Positions 35,369 to 45,044 are shown, counted from the first letter of the stretch. The stretch is 64,000 nucleotides of DNA from Flammeovirgaceae bacterium UBA2338 (GCA_002344795.1 DDUM01000031.1:124001-188000), one strand, 5' to 3'. Notes: generated by a model not told the origin, from the sequence alone. A program made the numbers and translations.

Positions 35369-37948
35369 ATGAAAAACCTCTTGTTTGTATTGTTGATGTC
35401 CTTTTTGATTCAAATCGAAAGCCAGGCACAGAATAATTACTTTTTTCCACCAGGCACCTCATTTGACCCTGCCATCCCTACACCAGAGCAGTTTCTGGGC
35501 TATCCTGTGGGAGACTGGCACACACGTCATGACAGGATAGTATCTTATTTTGAAGAACTCGCAAGGGTTTCTCCGAAGGCACATTTTCAAATCATTGGAT
35601 ATACCAATGAAAGAAGGCCTCAGGTAGTACTCACGATCACCAGCCCTGAGAACTATGCGAAAATTGATGCCATACAAAAAGAGCACCTTAAACTAGCGGA
35701 TCCATCACAGTCTGTTGCGATTTCAAATATGCCTGTGGTAGTTACTCTGGGCTACAATGTTCATGGTAACGAACCCTCCAGCAGTGAAGCGGCCATGCTT
35801 ACGGCCTATTACATGATCGCCCGTCAGGGAGCAGAGGCAGACAAAACTTTAAGTGAAAGTGTAATTCATGTTGACCCCAACTACAATCCTGATGGTCGTG
35901 ACCGCCACAGCACCTGGGCCAATATGCACAAGGGTTTCCCTCCAGTAGCGGATCCGATGGATCGCGAACACAATGAAGGATGGCCAAGAGGACGCTTTAA
36001 TCATTATTGGTTTGACCTGAACCGTGACTGGTTGCCTTTGGCTCACGTAGAAAGTCAAAATAGAATTGAATTTTTTCATAAGTGGTTACCCAACGTCTGC
36101 ACCGACTATCATGAAATGGGCACCAACAGCACTTATTTCTTTGAGCCAACAAAACCATACGGATCTGAAAACCCGGTAGTACCAAGAGATAACTATGATA
36201 AACTGAATCCTCTATTTGAAAAATACTTTGCCAGCTCACTGGATGAGATCGGCTCATTCTATTGGGCCAAGGAAGCGTTTGATAATTCTTATCCTGGATA
36301 TGGCTCTACCTATCCGGATATTCATGGAGGATTGGGTCTTGTATTCGAACAAGCCAGTTCGCGCGGACACATACAGCAAAGTGATACCAGGATAGTCACC
36401 TTCCCATTCACCATTCGCAATCATGTGCGCACCAGTCTTGCTACGGTCAGAGCTTCTGTGGAGAACCGCGAACTACTGTTGAAGCACCAGCAAGATTATT
36501 TTAAGTCTGCGTTAGAGGAAGGCAAGAAGTCTTCCATCAAAGCGTATGTATTTGGTGATAACAATGACAAGGGAAGGACTAATGCATTTGCTGATCTATT
36601 GTTAAAACACAGGATAGACACTTATCCCTTAACAAGTGATCTTACAGTGGGCGGCAACCGATATGAAAAAGGAAAAGCATTTGTTGTTCCTACTGATCAG
36701 CGTCAATACCGTATGGTTCGATCCATGTTTGAGAAGGTAACAAAATTCTATGACAGTGTTTTTTATGATGCTTCTGCCTGGACCATGTCATTGGGATATG
36801 GGCTGCCCAATGATGCGCTTTCTTCTTCTGTAAAATATACGAAAGGAGAAAAAGTGACATTTGAAGACATCGCAGCAAAACCTGCGCCCGTTGCAAAATC
36901 CAACTACGCCTACATTTTTGAGTGGAATGAATATTATGCTCCTAAGGCGTTGTACCATTTGCTTAAGAATAAGGTATTTGTAAAGGCTGCTTTCAAACCC
37001 TTTACGACAACCGTAAATGGTGTGAAAAAGAATTTTGGGTATGGCACAATAGTCGTTTCTGCAGCCGATCAGGATTTGTCTGCTGATGACGTGTATACTT
37101 ATATCAAAGAAGCCTCCAAGCTAAGTGGTCTTGATGTCTATACCGTAGAGACCGGAATCACCAGTGAAGGAATTTATTTGGGAAGTGGAAACATGCGAAC
37201 GATTGAAACGCCAAAAGTAGCGATGTTGATTGGCGATGGTGCTTCACCAACAGAAGCAGGTGCAATTTGGCATATGCTGGATACTAAAGTGGGAATGCCT
37301 ATTACCAAGGTGGATACCGATCAGTTTAGTCGTTTGAAGCTTTCAGATTACAACACCATAATTATCGTTTCGGGTAATTACAGTATGCTTGGAGACAAAG
37401 GGGTGGAACGATTAAAATCCTGGACACAAGATGGGGGTACATTGATCCTTCAACGCTATGCAGTGAATTGGGCAATAAACAATAAGCTTATAGATGAAAA
37501 ATTGGTTAAAGCCAAAGAAGATGGCGATACAAAAAGAATGGATTATGTAACGGCTCAGGACTATTTGGGAGCGAAAGAAATTGGAGGGTCGATTTATATG
37601 ACAGACCTGGACATCACGCACCCTATAGGGTTTGGGTATACCAGCAGAAGTTTGCCCGTATATAGAAATCACACGGTGTTTTTAGAGGAGAGCAAGAGCC
37701 CATTTAGTACGGTAGCAAAATACACTGCCAATCCTCATCTAAGTGGCTATATACAATCCGCCAATTTGGAAAAAATAAAGAATTCGGTTTCTGTAGAAGT
37801 GAGTGGTGTAGGCAGAGGAAGAGCTGTTCTTTTTGTAGACGATCCTTCTTTCCGGGGCTACTGGTACGGTACCAATAAACTTTTCTTTAATGCATTATTT
37901 TTTGGCTCACACATCAGCACTCCAAGGGGAGATAATGGAGCGCATTAA
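35369..37948 (+). CDS. M14 family zinc carboxypeptidase-like protein
   Basis: 859 residues from the ATG at 35369 (signal peptide MKNLLFVLLMSFLIQIESQAQ). The M14 zinc motif is HxxE in NVHGNEPSSSE (His132, Glu135); the third ligand is probably His248 in DYHEMGTNSTYFF. HYWFDLNRDWLP and NPDGRDRH are the other family segments. The C-terminal 250 residues include a class I glutamine-amidotransferase-like fold (MLIGDGASPTEAGAIWHML, IIIVSGNYSMLGDKG) that is typical of large Bacteroidota M14 proteins. Secreted peptidase; substrate unknown. A terminator overlaps the following convergent gene. Confidence 0.9.
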   Translation: MKNLLFVLLMSFLIQIESQAQNNYFFPPGTSFDPAIPTPEQFLGYPVGDWHTRHDRIVSYFEELARVSPKAHFQIIGYTNERRPQVVLTITSPENYAKIDAIQKEHLKLADPSQSVAISNMPVVVTLGYNVHGNEPSSSEAAMLTAYYMIARQGAEADKTLSESVIHVDPNYNPDGRDRHSTWANMHKGFPPVADPMDREHNEGWPRGRFNHYWFDLNRDWLPLAHVESQNRIEFFHKWLPNVCTDYHEMGTNSTYFFEPTKPYGSENPVVPRDNYDKLNPLFEKYFASSLDEIGSFYWAKEAFDNSYPGYGSTYPDIHGGLGLVFEQASSRGHIQQSDTRIVTFPFTIRNHVRTSLATVRASVENRELLLKHQQDYFKSALEEGKKSSIKAYVFGDNNDKGRTNAFADLLLKHRIDTYPLTSDLTVGGNRYEKGKAFVVPTDQRQYRMVRSMFEKVTKFYDSVFYDASAWTMSLGYGLPNDALSSSVKYTKGEKVTFEDIAAKPAPVAKSNYAYIFEWNEYYAPKALYHLLKNKVFVKAAFKPFTTTVNGVKKNFGYGTIVVSAADQDLSADDVYTYIKEASKLSGLDVYTVETGITSEGIYLGSGNMRTIETPKVAMLIGDGASPTEAGAIWHMLDTKVGMPITKVDTDQFSRLKLSDYNTIIIVSGNYSMLGDKGVERLKSWTQDGGTLILQRYAVNWAINNKLIDEKLVKAKEDGDTKRMDYVTAQDYLGAKEIGGSIYMTDLDITHPIGFGYTSRSLPVYRNHTVFLEESKSPFSTVAKYTANPHLSGYIQSANLEKIKNSVSVEVSGVGRGRAVLFVDDPSFRGYWYGTNKLFFNALFFGSHISTPRGDNGAH

Positions 37949-37972
37949 AATCTAACTTTTAAAAAACTGAAT

Positions 37973-38024
37973 AAGCTGATCAGCTTACTGTTTCTCCGGA
38001 AGCAGTTGCTCGATCAGCTTTTTT
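37973..38024 (+). terminator. Terminator of the M14 gene lying inside the convergent coding sequence
   Basis: AAGCTGATC (37973-37981) pairs with GATCAGCTT (38012-38020), with an inner ACTG/CAGT stem, followed by TTTTCTTTTC. TAAGCTGATCAGCTTA at 37972-37987 is also a 16-base perfect palindrome. Most of it lies within the last codons of the TMEM175-like gene. Confidence 0.6.
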
Positions 38025-38752
38025 CTTTTCTTTGAAGATCTCCCAAAAAACCAAAACATTACCGGGGTATAAAGAAAATAAGCGAACCCGGCATAAGCTC
38101 CAACAAACATATTGTTTTTAAACAGTAAGGTGATAAGAACCGAAAGAATTGGAATGGACGCCATCAACAGGTTTGATTTCATGCTAGTGTTGGTGTCGAA
38201 ACGTTCTATTTCATCCAGGCCAAGCTCTTCATGTTTTTTCCCCGCATACTGATACATCCAGGCCAGAGTAAGAAAAATCATTGCTGCACCAATCCCGTAT
38301 ATAATCATCAGGTCGCCCACTTGATCGCCATTGATCATTGTTGTAAGGTCAGCGATGAATTTTTTATTTCCAGAGAAGAAATACATGATGGGAAGTGACA
38401 GCATCTTGGTGAGGAACTTGAGCGGATAGACGTAGTAGAGAACAATAAAAAGGAAAATGGTATTAAAAAAAATAATCTTTGGATTGCGCAGCCCGTATCG
38501 GAGAAAATAAATTACATGCTCGTGCCAGATGAGAATGATAAGCGAGATACAGAATGCAAACGGGAGTAATTCGTAGGTGAACTTTACAATATCCTCAAAT
38601 TTCTCGGGAGCAGAGGTGCTGATTAGCAGCAGGGCAATAGCAAGTGCAAATACTGAGTCACTAATAGCTTCGAGGCGGCCGCCATCTTCGCCTCGATACC
38701 GGAACTCCTTATTCATCCCAATGTAATGTCTTTTTAGTCCATCTCGGATCAT
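37985..38752 (-). CDS. TMEM175 (DUF1211) family potassium-channel-like membrane protein
   Basis: 255 residues, six or more hydrophobic helices. The first helix has the family motif RLEAISDSVFALAIALLLIS, where the usual Phe of RxxxFSD is Ile. Bacterial members form small potassium-conducting channels. A second in-frame ATG at 38716 is possible. It is the last of three genes on this strand (thioredoxin-like protein, PrsW-like protease, this one), with a 74-base gap before it. Confidence 0.88.
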   Translation of the reverse strand: MIRDGLKRHYIGMNKEFRYRGEDGGRLEAISDSVFALAIALLLISTSAPEKFEDIVKFTYELLPFAFCISLIILIWHEHVIYFLRYGLRNPKIIFFNTIFLFIVLYYVYPLKFLTKMLSLPIMYFFSGNKKFIADLTTMINGDQVGDLMIIYGIGAAMIFLTLAWMYQYAGKKHEELGLDEIERFDTNTSMKSNLLMASIPILSVLITLLFKNNMFVGAYAGFAYFLYTPVMFWFFGRSSKKRKKLIEQLLPEKQ

Positions 38753-38826
38753 ACCAAAAGAATTAAGTACTTTAACCTACTCATTTTGATAATTACTGCC
38801 AAGTAACCAGCTCAAAGTCTATTGAC

Positions 38827-39516
38827 CTATGGCTTAGATTGGGGGATAAACGGAGAGGCCAATTGATGAATTCTAATGGCCTTTCTGGATAGGTAAATCC
38901 CCAAAATCAACGAGGCCATTGCTCCCAGCCAAATACCAGGCACGAATGAGATGAACAGAAAATAGTCGTAGGCTCCGTGGAAAAGTGTGGCTATCCCCAA
39001 CGCATGGAATGCGTAATAAGACTTTTTATGTTCAAACTTGGCCTTGCCCAAAAAGTATCCCATCAATACGCCAAAAGTAGCATGTGCAGGCACTGCGGTG
39101 AACATACGTGTAAGTGCAACGCTGAGACCGCCATCGGCCACGTAAAATATATTTTCAAAAGTGGCAAAACCCATACTTACCATTACGGCATATACAATTC
39201 CATCAAAAGGTTCATTGAAGTTTTTATTTCTATAGAGTATGCCTCGTACAAATATAAATTTGCTAGACTCTTCTACCAGTGCCACAATGAGGAAGGCATG
39301 AACTGCTTGTTCAGATACATCACGGTCATTGATGGCAACAAATTGACTGATAATACCACTGATGAACAGCGTTACAAAAGTGCTGAACACACCATAAAAG
39401 AAACTCTTAACCAGCAAGCTGATGGGCTCTTTCTCATGCTGATCCTTTAAGTAGATATAGACACCGATCGCTACACCAGGTGCCATAGCTATGGCGAGAA
39501 GAGCCAGTAAACTCAT
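38827..39516 (-). CDS. PrsW family intramembrane protease-like protein
   Basis: 229 residues, about seven helices. The conserved acidic/His motifs of the family are visible: VALVEESSKFIFVRG (EExxK), GFATFENIFYV, FTAVPAHATFGVLMGYF and TLFHGAYDYFLF. PrsW homologues cleave membrane anti-sigma factors; two FecR-type or membrane anti-sigma proteins exist elsewhere in this window, but no link is shown. It starts 24 bases after the stop of the thioredoxin-like gene, so they are an operon. Confidence 0.9.
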   Translation of the reverse strand: MSLLALLAIAMAPGVAIGVYIYLKDQHEKEPISLLVKSFFYGVFSTFVTLFISGIISQFVAINDRDVSEQAVHAFLIVALVEESSKFIFVRGILYRNKNFNEPFDGIVYAVMVSMGFATFENIFYVADGGLSVALTRMFTAVPAHATFGVLMGYFLGKAKFEHKKSYYAFHALGIATLFHGAYDYFLFISFVPGIWLGAMASLILGIYLSRKAIRIHQLASPFIPQSKP

Positions 39517-39540
39517 TGGATGATTTTGTGGGTGAAAATA

Positions 39541-40080
39541 TTATTCAATCACTTCCTCTATTTGATCTAGTTTTGATTCAGAATAAGATCCAGATGTAGC
39601 AAAAACTATTTTTCCCTCCGGATCTAATACAAAAAAGTAAGGAATATCTTTTTTCTCAAAGTCCAACTCATCCTTAAAGCGCTTAAGTTCTCCTTTGTAA
39701 AATAAAATGTAAGGGAGCAGTTGGGGGTCAACTTTTTTAAGGGCCTTTCTTTTTGCGGTTCCTGTGGCGGCTGCATTTACTCCAGTAAACATAGGGATGA
39801 AGTACACATTAACATCATAGCCAAAGCTGGCCATCAGGCCCGTGGTCTTCTGTATGAATTTGTTGAAGACGGGTGAGAACCATCCGTTCAGTTCATCTTC
39901 TGATTTTTTAGAGTAAGCCAGCCCCAACAATGTGTATTTCCCCTTTGTGTCTTGGGGTAAGGAAACCACCTTGTCCTCCACAGTTTCTGCATCCATCTCG
40001 GGAAAGGTTATGCCAATCACTTGTGCAAAAGAAGAGAACGAAAAGACCAACAAGACGATGAATAATGAGATTAAGCGCAT
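39541..40080 (-). CDS. Exported thioredoxin-like fold protein lacking the CxxC site
   Basis: About 179 residues with signal peptide (MRLISLFIVLLVFSFSSFAQ). The pattern KYTLLGLAYSKKSEDELNGW, then VNVYFIPMFTG, then IPYFFVLDPEGKIVFATSG resembles a thioredoxin-like or AhpC-TSA fold, but no CxxC is present where the redox site would be, so it is unlikely to be an oxidoreductase. The best alternative is a Bacteroidota-specific periplasmic protein of unknown use. ATG 40080 is preferred over one 12 codons upstream. First gene of the operon with the PrsW-like protease. Confidence 0.7.
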   Translation of the reverse strand: MRLISLFIVLLVFSFSSFAQVIGITFPEMDAETVEDKVVSLPQDTKGKYTLLGLAYSKKSEDELNGWFSPVFNKFIQKTTGLMASFGYDVNVYFIPMFTGVNAAATGTAKRKALKKVDPQLLPYILFYKGELKRFKDELDFEKKDIPYFFVLDPEGKIVFATSGSYSESKLDQIEEVIE

Positions 40081-40143
40081 ATTTTTAAATTTAATTCTAA
40101 GGTAATAATATTTCACGTTTACTTAAGACTATATAACGGCAAC

Positions 40144-40172
40144 ATTAGTGCCATCTGTATTGAGTATATTTG
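40144..40172 (+). promoter_or_regulatory. Possible promoter before the DUF6503 gene
   Basis: TATATTTG at 40165-40172 matches the TAnnTTTG box, 17 bases before the ATG at 40189. Upstream at the right distance there is only a weak TTA in place of TTG, so this is a partial match. Confidence 0.4.
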
Positions 40173-40188
40173 TTTATTATAATAGGTT

Positions 40189-40845
40189 ATGAACTATAAA
40201 AAACTTACCCTTCTGTTGGTCATTGTTTCGTCTGGCGTTTATGCAGTCGCACAAGAAATGAGCGCTGCTGCAATTTTGGAAAAGTCGATACAATATCATG
40301 ATCCTAAAGGGCAATGGAGCAGCTTTAACCATGAAATGCAATTTGTGTCTGAGCGCCCCAACGGGCCTGATAGGAAATCAATAGCGTTGATTGATAATAG
40401 TAAGGGGTATTTTCATCTTGAGGAAAATGGAAACCAGATGACAATAACCATGGATGATTGTACGGATATTCCTGAAGGGAAGACATGTGATGATGTGAAA
40501 CGAACCCGGAATTATTATGTGTATTTGTGGGGATTACCGATGAAATTAAAGGATAAGGGGACAGTACTGGATGAGAAAGTGATGGAGGAAGAGTTTGAAG
40601 GTAAGGATTGCTATGTGTTGCGTGTCCCTTATGCAGCCGACATTTGGTATTTTTATATCAATAGGGCTACCTATAAAATGGAAGGTTATATGTTTTATAA
40701 GGATGAGCCTACTAAAAAAGGAGAAGTTATCTACCTTGAGGGTGAGGTACGCGTAGGAGATACGCGAATCCCAAAAACCAGAAAATGGGTAACTACACCT
40801 GACGGTAGGTTTCTCGGTACAGATATTTTAATGTCGTCTAAATAG
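40189..40845 (+). CDS. DUF6503 family exported protein
   Basis: 218 residues, signal peptide MNYKKLTLLLVIVSSGVYAVAQ. The mature protein is beta-rich with the pattern AAAILEKSIQYHDPKGQW, KGYFHLEENGNQMTITM, YYVYLWGLPMKLKDKGT and KDCYVLRVPYAADIWYFYIN, which is the LolA-like fold of the family. Cysteines in MDDCTDIPEGKTCDDV could form a disulfide. Periplasmic; function unknown. Its stop codon overlaps the GTG start of the AI-2E family gene. Confidence 0.85.
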   Translation: MNYKKLTLLLVIVSSGVYAVAQEMSAAAILEKSIQYHDPKGQWSSFNHEMQFVSERPNGPDRKSIALIDNSKGYFHLEENGNQMTITMDDCTDIPEGKTCDDVKRTRNYYVYLWGLPMKLKDKGTVLDEKVMEEEFEGKDCYVLRVPYAADIWYFYINRATYKMEGYMFYKDEPTKKGEVIYLEGEVRVGDTRIPKTRKWVTTPDGRFLGTDILMSSK

Positions 40846-41930
40846 TGGAACAAAAGTCTTTCTCAGAAACTTTAATTTTTAGGGTTATTCTAGTCGCCAT
40901 ACTGGGCGGATTGGCCATATTTTTTATTATATATTTTAAAGATCTATTGAAGCCATTTGTAATGGCAGTAATGATTTGGTACCTGATAAAGACTTTATAC
41001 AATTACATAAGTAAGATAAAGATAAGGGGGAGGCAGCTTCCGAAGTGGTTGAAAGGGACGCTTTCTCTGGCAATATTATTTGGCGCTGTTCAAATCACGA
41101 TTAACCTTATCATCACCAATTTGAGTGAGATAGTTGATAACTTTTCAACCTATAAGTCAGCGTTGGATATTTTGTTAATAGACCTTGGAGCATCGATGGG
41201 CGTTGAGAACATAACCGATCAGGTACAGGAGCAAATTAATAAACTTGATCTACAGGGATTCCTTACCAGTACTGTTTCTTCTTTGTCTGCTACTGTAGGT
41301 ACTATTGTTGTTGTGATCATTTATATCGTATTCTTATTGCTTGAGGAGGTTGCTTTTTCAAAAAAAATAGATGCTATTTTTCCAGACCAGCGCAAGCGTT
41401 CAAGAATCCAGGAAGTGTTGGACGAAATTTATTTGTCCACCAATAAGTACATAACACTTAAAACCGGGATTAGCATTCTGACTGCTGGTTTAAGCTATGG
41501 AGTGCTCAGATTATTCGATATGGACTATGCGTTTCTCTGGGCATTCTTAATCTTTGTTTTCAATTATATTCCCTATATGGGTTCTTTAATTGCCACATTG
41601 CTACCCTCCTTGTTTGCTATCGTTCAGTTTGGCTCATTGTGGTCGTTTTTGTGGGTGTTTATTAGCGTTCAGGCTATTCAATTAGTAGTTGGCAATTATA
41701 TCGAACCAAAAATCATGGGAAAGTCATTGAACTTAAGTCCACTGGTAGTCGTGCTGGCTCTTTCATTTTGGGGTTCTGTTTGGGGTTTGTTAGGTATGTT
41801 TCTTTCTGTGCCTATCACATCTATCATGATGATTACCCTTGCTCAATTTCCAGCCACACGCAACATTGCCATATTGCTTACAGAGAATGGCAACATCGAA
41901 AATATACTGATTAAGAAAAAGGTAGATTAA
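40845..41930 (+). CDS. AI-2E family transporter
   Basis: 361 residues, polytopic inner-membrane protein of the AI-2E exporter / PerM-like family. Helices around residues 10-45, 65-85, 155-180, 215-260, 270-300 and 310-345. The conserved final part (FLWAFLIFVFNYIPYMGSLIATLLP, GNYIEPKIMGKSLNLSPLVVVLALSFWGSVWGLLGMFLSVPIT) is clear. Family members export autoinducer-2 or exchange sodium; which is done here is unknown. GTG start overlapping the previous stop by one base. Its TAA is shared as TTAA with the convergent PhoD gene. Confidence 0.92.
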   Translation: MEQKSFSETLIFRVILVAILGGLAIFFIIYFKDLLKPFVMAVMIWYLIKTLYNYISKIKIRGRQLPKWLKGTLSLAILFGAVQITINLIITNLSEIVDNFSTYKSALDILLIDLGASMGVENITDQVQEQINKLDLQGFLTSTVSSLSATVGTIVVVIIYIVFLLLEEVAFSKKIDAIFPDQRKRSRIQEVLDEIYLSTNKYITLKTGISILTAGLSYGVLRLFDMDYAFLWAFLIFVFNYIPYMGSLIATLLPSLFAIVQFGSLWSFLWVFISVQAIQLVVGNYIEPKIMGKSLNLSPLVVVLALSFWGSVWGLLGMFLSVPITSIMMITLAQFPATRNIAILLTENGNIENILIKKKVD

Positions 41931-43495
41931 TCTTGAAGCTTTCTAATAGATGTTGTTCCTCTTTGAACGGTTAACGTTTCTCCTTTAAATTCTGTGCTGC
42001 CTTCTTGCCTTAACGTTTCCACATAATACCATTCACTTGTGGCAGATTGCGGTGTCAAGGTGAGGAGTATATATCCGTGGTCTCTGTTGTTGGTATATTT
42101 AATGTGCGGATTGGTATTTAATAATGTAAGCTCAGATTTTTTTACTTCCTCCGTGGCGGTCCTCTCGTTGCTGTTGGCAGCGGATATACTTGGAGCTCCA
42201 AATTCGATGGCAAACGCTCCCCGTGAAGTGATGGGATCGTAGGTGTTGGCTACATCGGTAGCTACTTCTATTGCCCATGAAGCATGAGTGTCGCCAGTCA
42301 GGAACACGACATCACGAATCCTGTTGTTGACAATGTGTTCCTTGATTTGTTTTTTTTCAGCAGGATAGCCATCCCATGAATCCAGGTTGCGTGGCATACT
42401 TGGCAGCACCTGGCTCAAGTCAATATCTGAAAAGATCACTTGATTGCCGATTAGTTTCCATATGGCTTTTGAACTTGAAAGTTGATTTTCAAACCATTGC
42501 AGTTGGTCAGCGCCCAACATCGTACGTGATTCATCATAGTATTGAGGGTCGCTTAAACTATCTACAGGTTTTGTTCTTCCCTCCAGGCGCTCATCCAACA
42601 TAAATAAATCGGCTAATGGGCCAAAGGAGATTGAACGATACAATATTCTGTTCTCTCTGATCGGAAGCCATTCATAATATGCTTGTCGTGCCGCCTTTTT
42701 TCTGGCCTCATAATCCCCCTCTTCCTGTTGGTGATTTTGTGCGCCTGCTGTGTACGAATTATTGGCCACTTCATGATCATCCCAAATAGTAATAAACGGA
42801 TGTTGCTGATGTATTCTTCTTGCTCCCAGATCAGTTCGGTATTGTGAGTACCGGGTTCTGTAATCTTGTAAAGTGACAATTTCATGTGATGGAAGATTGA
42901 ACCGACCAATTGTTGTATCACCATATTTACCAACACCGTATTCATAGATATAGTCACCCAGATGAACTACCGCATCCAACACTGGACGATCCGCGATTTT
43001 TGCATAGGCATTAAAATATCCCCATTCCCAATTGCTGCAACTTACTACTGCAAATTGAAGTTCATCTTTTGTTTCTACAGGTGCAGTTTTCGTTCTTCCC
43101 GTGATGGAAGTTTTTCCTAAAGCATTGAAGCGATAGTAATAGACATGGTCAGGTTGCAATCCATCTACGTCTACCTTTACAGTATAATCCCGATGGGCAG
43201 TGGTGCTGAGTGTATCCGATTTATAGATGGAAGAAAAAATGGGATCTTCAGCAATTTCCCACGCAACAGCAATTCGGGTATTCATTTCTTCGGGAGTTAC
43301 TCTCGTCCATATGATAATACGGTCGGGTAACGGATCTCCAGAGGCTACCCCATGGTAGAAGGGCTTTAATGATGGGTCATATAGAGAGGCAACAGGATCT
43401 ATGTATTGATCTGGTATTTGATCTGAGCTGGATGAGCAAGCTCCAGTTAAAACTGCAATGAAGGCAATAACTGATAAATTTTGAATGATTTTCAT
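41927..43495 (-). CDS. PhoD-type alkaline phosphatase lipoprotein
   Basis: 522 residues with a lipoprotein signal (lipobox TGAC near residue 20, followed by SSSSDQ). The metal-site motifs of the PhoD family are present: AVVSCSNWEWGYFNAYAK, HLGDYIYEYG, TIWDDHEVANNS, MLDERLEGR and VVFLTGDTHASWA. The N-terminal Fn3-like domain starts with LKPFYHGVASGDPLPDRIIIW. The enzyme hydrolyses phosphodiesters/monoesters at the cell surface with Ca/Fe and supplies phosphate. Convergent with and overlapping the AI-2E gene by four bases. Confidence 0.94.
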   Translation of the reverse strand: MKIIQNLSVIAFIAVLTGACSSSSDQIPDQYIDPVASLYDPSLKPFYHGVASGDPLPDRIIIWTRVTPEEMNTRIAVAWEIAEDPIFSSIYKSDTLSTTAHRDYTVKVDVDGLQPDHVYYYRFNALGKTSITGRTKTAPVETKDELQFAVVSCSNWEWGYFNAYAKIADRPVLDAVVHLGDYIYEYGVGKYGDTTIGRFNLPSHEIVTLQDYRTRYSQYRTDLGARRIHQQHPFITIWDDHEVANNSYTAGAQNHQQEEGDYEARKKAARQAYYEWLPIRENRILYRSISFGPLADLFMLDERLEGRTKPVDSLSDPQYYDESRTMLGADQLQWFENQLSSSKAIWKLIGNQVIFSDIDLSQVLPSMPRNLDSWDGYPAEKKQIKEHIVNNRIRDVVFLTGDTHASWAIEVATDVANTYDPITSRGAFAIEFGAPSISAANSNERTATEEVKKSELTLLNTNPHIKYTNNRDHGYILLTLTPQSATSEWYYVETLRQEGSTEFKGETLTVQRGTTSIRKLQD

Positions 43496-43652
43496 GTTGG
43501 AGATGTTTACACGAATTTAAAGAATTAAAATCCGGTTGAGGCAGGATTTGAATAATGAGTAGAATGCGTTTTGACACTCTTACAAAAAGTGAGCAACTTT
43601 TGTTTTAACTGCCTAAATTGCAAGTGGATTTTAAAAATGAAGTGTTTACGGC

Positions 43653-44123
43653 ATGAAAAATTACTTTGTTAAACTGTATCAGTATAATCAATGGGCAAAC
43701 GAGCGCGTGCTGGGTGCACTTGAAAATCAGGAAGTGGATGATGAAGCAATACTGACCATCATGAGTCATGTTGTTTCGGCCTTGTTCATTTGGTTAAATA
43801 GAATTGAAGGAAAATCGCCTGACGCCTATCCACTTTGGAAACAATACTCTCGCACAGAGTTGTTAAAAATGAATGACGAGATCACAAAGCGATGGTTAAA
43901 ATTTGTTAATGATAATGAAAGCTTTGATCGTGAACTGGTGTATAATAATTACGTTGGGGATCCGTACAAAAATAATGTGGAACAAATCATGATTCATTTG
44001 GTTAATCATTCTACTTATCACAGGGGTCAAGTAGCGTTATTGTTGCGCCAAAATGGTTTTGAACCTATAAATACCGATTTCATTACCTATGACCGGGTAA
44101 TTACGGGGCAGTGGAAAGATTGA
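43653..44123 (+). CDS. DinB family protein
   Basis: 156 residues, four-helix bundle. The three candidate metal-binding histidines are seen in MSHVVSALFIWLNRI, MIHLVNHSTYHRGQV (His and His), and the closing LLLRQNGFEP fits the family. DinB-like proteins are metal-dependent enzymes or damage-inducible proteins of largely unknown reaction. It stands alone, 50 bases before the dienelactone hydrolase. Confidence 0.9.
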   Translation: MKNYFVKLYQYNQWANERVLGALENQEVDDEAILTIMSHVVSALFIWLNRIEGKSPDAYPLWKQYSRTELLKMNDEITKRWLKFVNDNESFDRELVYNNYVGDPYKNNVEQIMIHLVNHSTYHRGQVALLLRQNGFEPINTDFITYDRVITGQWKD

Positions 44124-44176
44124 AAACTATTTGAAATCACATATCATTTACCCATAGCTCACCAAAATTAAAACCC

Positions 44177-45022
44177 ATGAAAACTACATATCTAAGTTTT
44201 ATGCTGATTGCGATTGCTACTCTAAGCTATGCACAGGATGACATTACAATATGTCATACCCCAGTAGTTGAAAAATTTGCATTGATGGCTTCTAACAAGG
44301 ATTTTAGTAGTCAACACCAAATGCCTCGGGTGTATAGGCACGTTAGTAAGGAAGGAGGCAAGATGATTACGTTTGATTGTGCAGATGGTAAGAAGGCCAA
44401 TGCGTATCTTATTATGTCGGATAAGAAAACGAGCAATTGGATTTTTGTTTTTCAGGAATGGTGGGGTTTGAATGATAACATCAAAGCATGGTCGGAGGAT
44501 TTGTATAAGGAGCTTGGAAATGTAAACGTCATCGCGTTGGATATGTACGATGGCAAGCTGGCAACCGATCGCGAGAATGCCGGAAAATATATGCAGGCTT
44601 TTAATCAACAGAGGGGAGATGCAATTATAAATGGCGCATTAAAATATGTTGGTAGAGATGCTAAAGTAGGAACGGTAGGTTGGTGTTTTGGTGGAGGACT
44701 TTCTTTGCAGGCAGCGCTCTTGGCTGGAAAACAGGCAGAGGCTTGTGTAATGTTTTATGGCATGCCTGAAGACAATGTGGAGCGCCTAAAAAATTTAAAT
44801 TCAGATGTGCTTAATATTTGGCCTACTCAAGATCAGTGGATTAGTAAAGAGGTGATGGATAAGTTCGAGGCGAATATGAAAGCAGCGGGCAAAAAGCTGA
44901 CTGTATATTCTTATGATGCCGACCATGCATTTGCTAACCCAAGTAATCCTGTATATGATGAAGAGGCATACAAGGATTCCAGGGCTAAAACCATTGAATA
45001 CTTTAAGGCAAGGCTGAACTAG
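44177..45022 (+). CDS. Dienelactone hydrolase family protein, exported
   Basis: 281 residues with signal peptide ending LSYAQ. Catalytic triad by position: nucleophile Cys170 in GWCFGGG, Asp219 in WPTQDQW and His250 in DADHAFANP, as in classical dienelactone hydrolases. The alpha/beta core is continuous. Exported location is unusual for the aromatic-degradation enzymes, so the natural substrate is likely a different small ester or lactone. Convergent with the CBS gene. Confidence 0.92.
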   Translation: MKTTYLSFMLIAIATLSYAQDDITICHTPVVEKFALMASNKDFSSQHQMPRVYRHVSKEGGKMITFDCADGKKANAYLIMSDKKTSNWIFVFQEWWGLNDNIKAWSEDLYKELGNVNVIALDMYDGKLATDRENAGKYMQAFNQQRGDAIINGALKYVGRDAKVGTVGWCFGGGLSLQAALLAGKQAEACVMFYGMPEDNVERLKNLNSDVLNIWPTQDQWISKEVMDKFEANMKAAGKKLTVYSYDADHAFANPSNPVYDEEAYKDSRAKTIEYFKARLN

Positions 45023-45044
45023 CTTTAGTATTTAAAAGTTTGAA

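Noticed and set aside
38977..39450. Plus-strand frame of 157 codons over the PrsW-like gene
   Set aside because: Antisense to conserved membrane helices; Cys/His-rich by chance.
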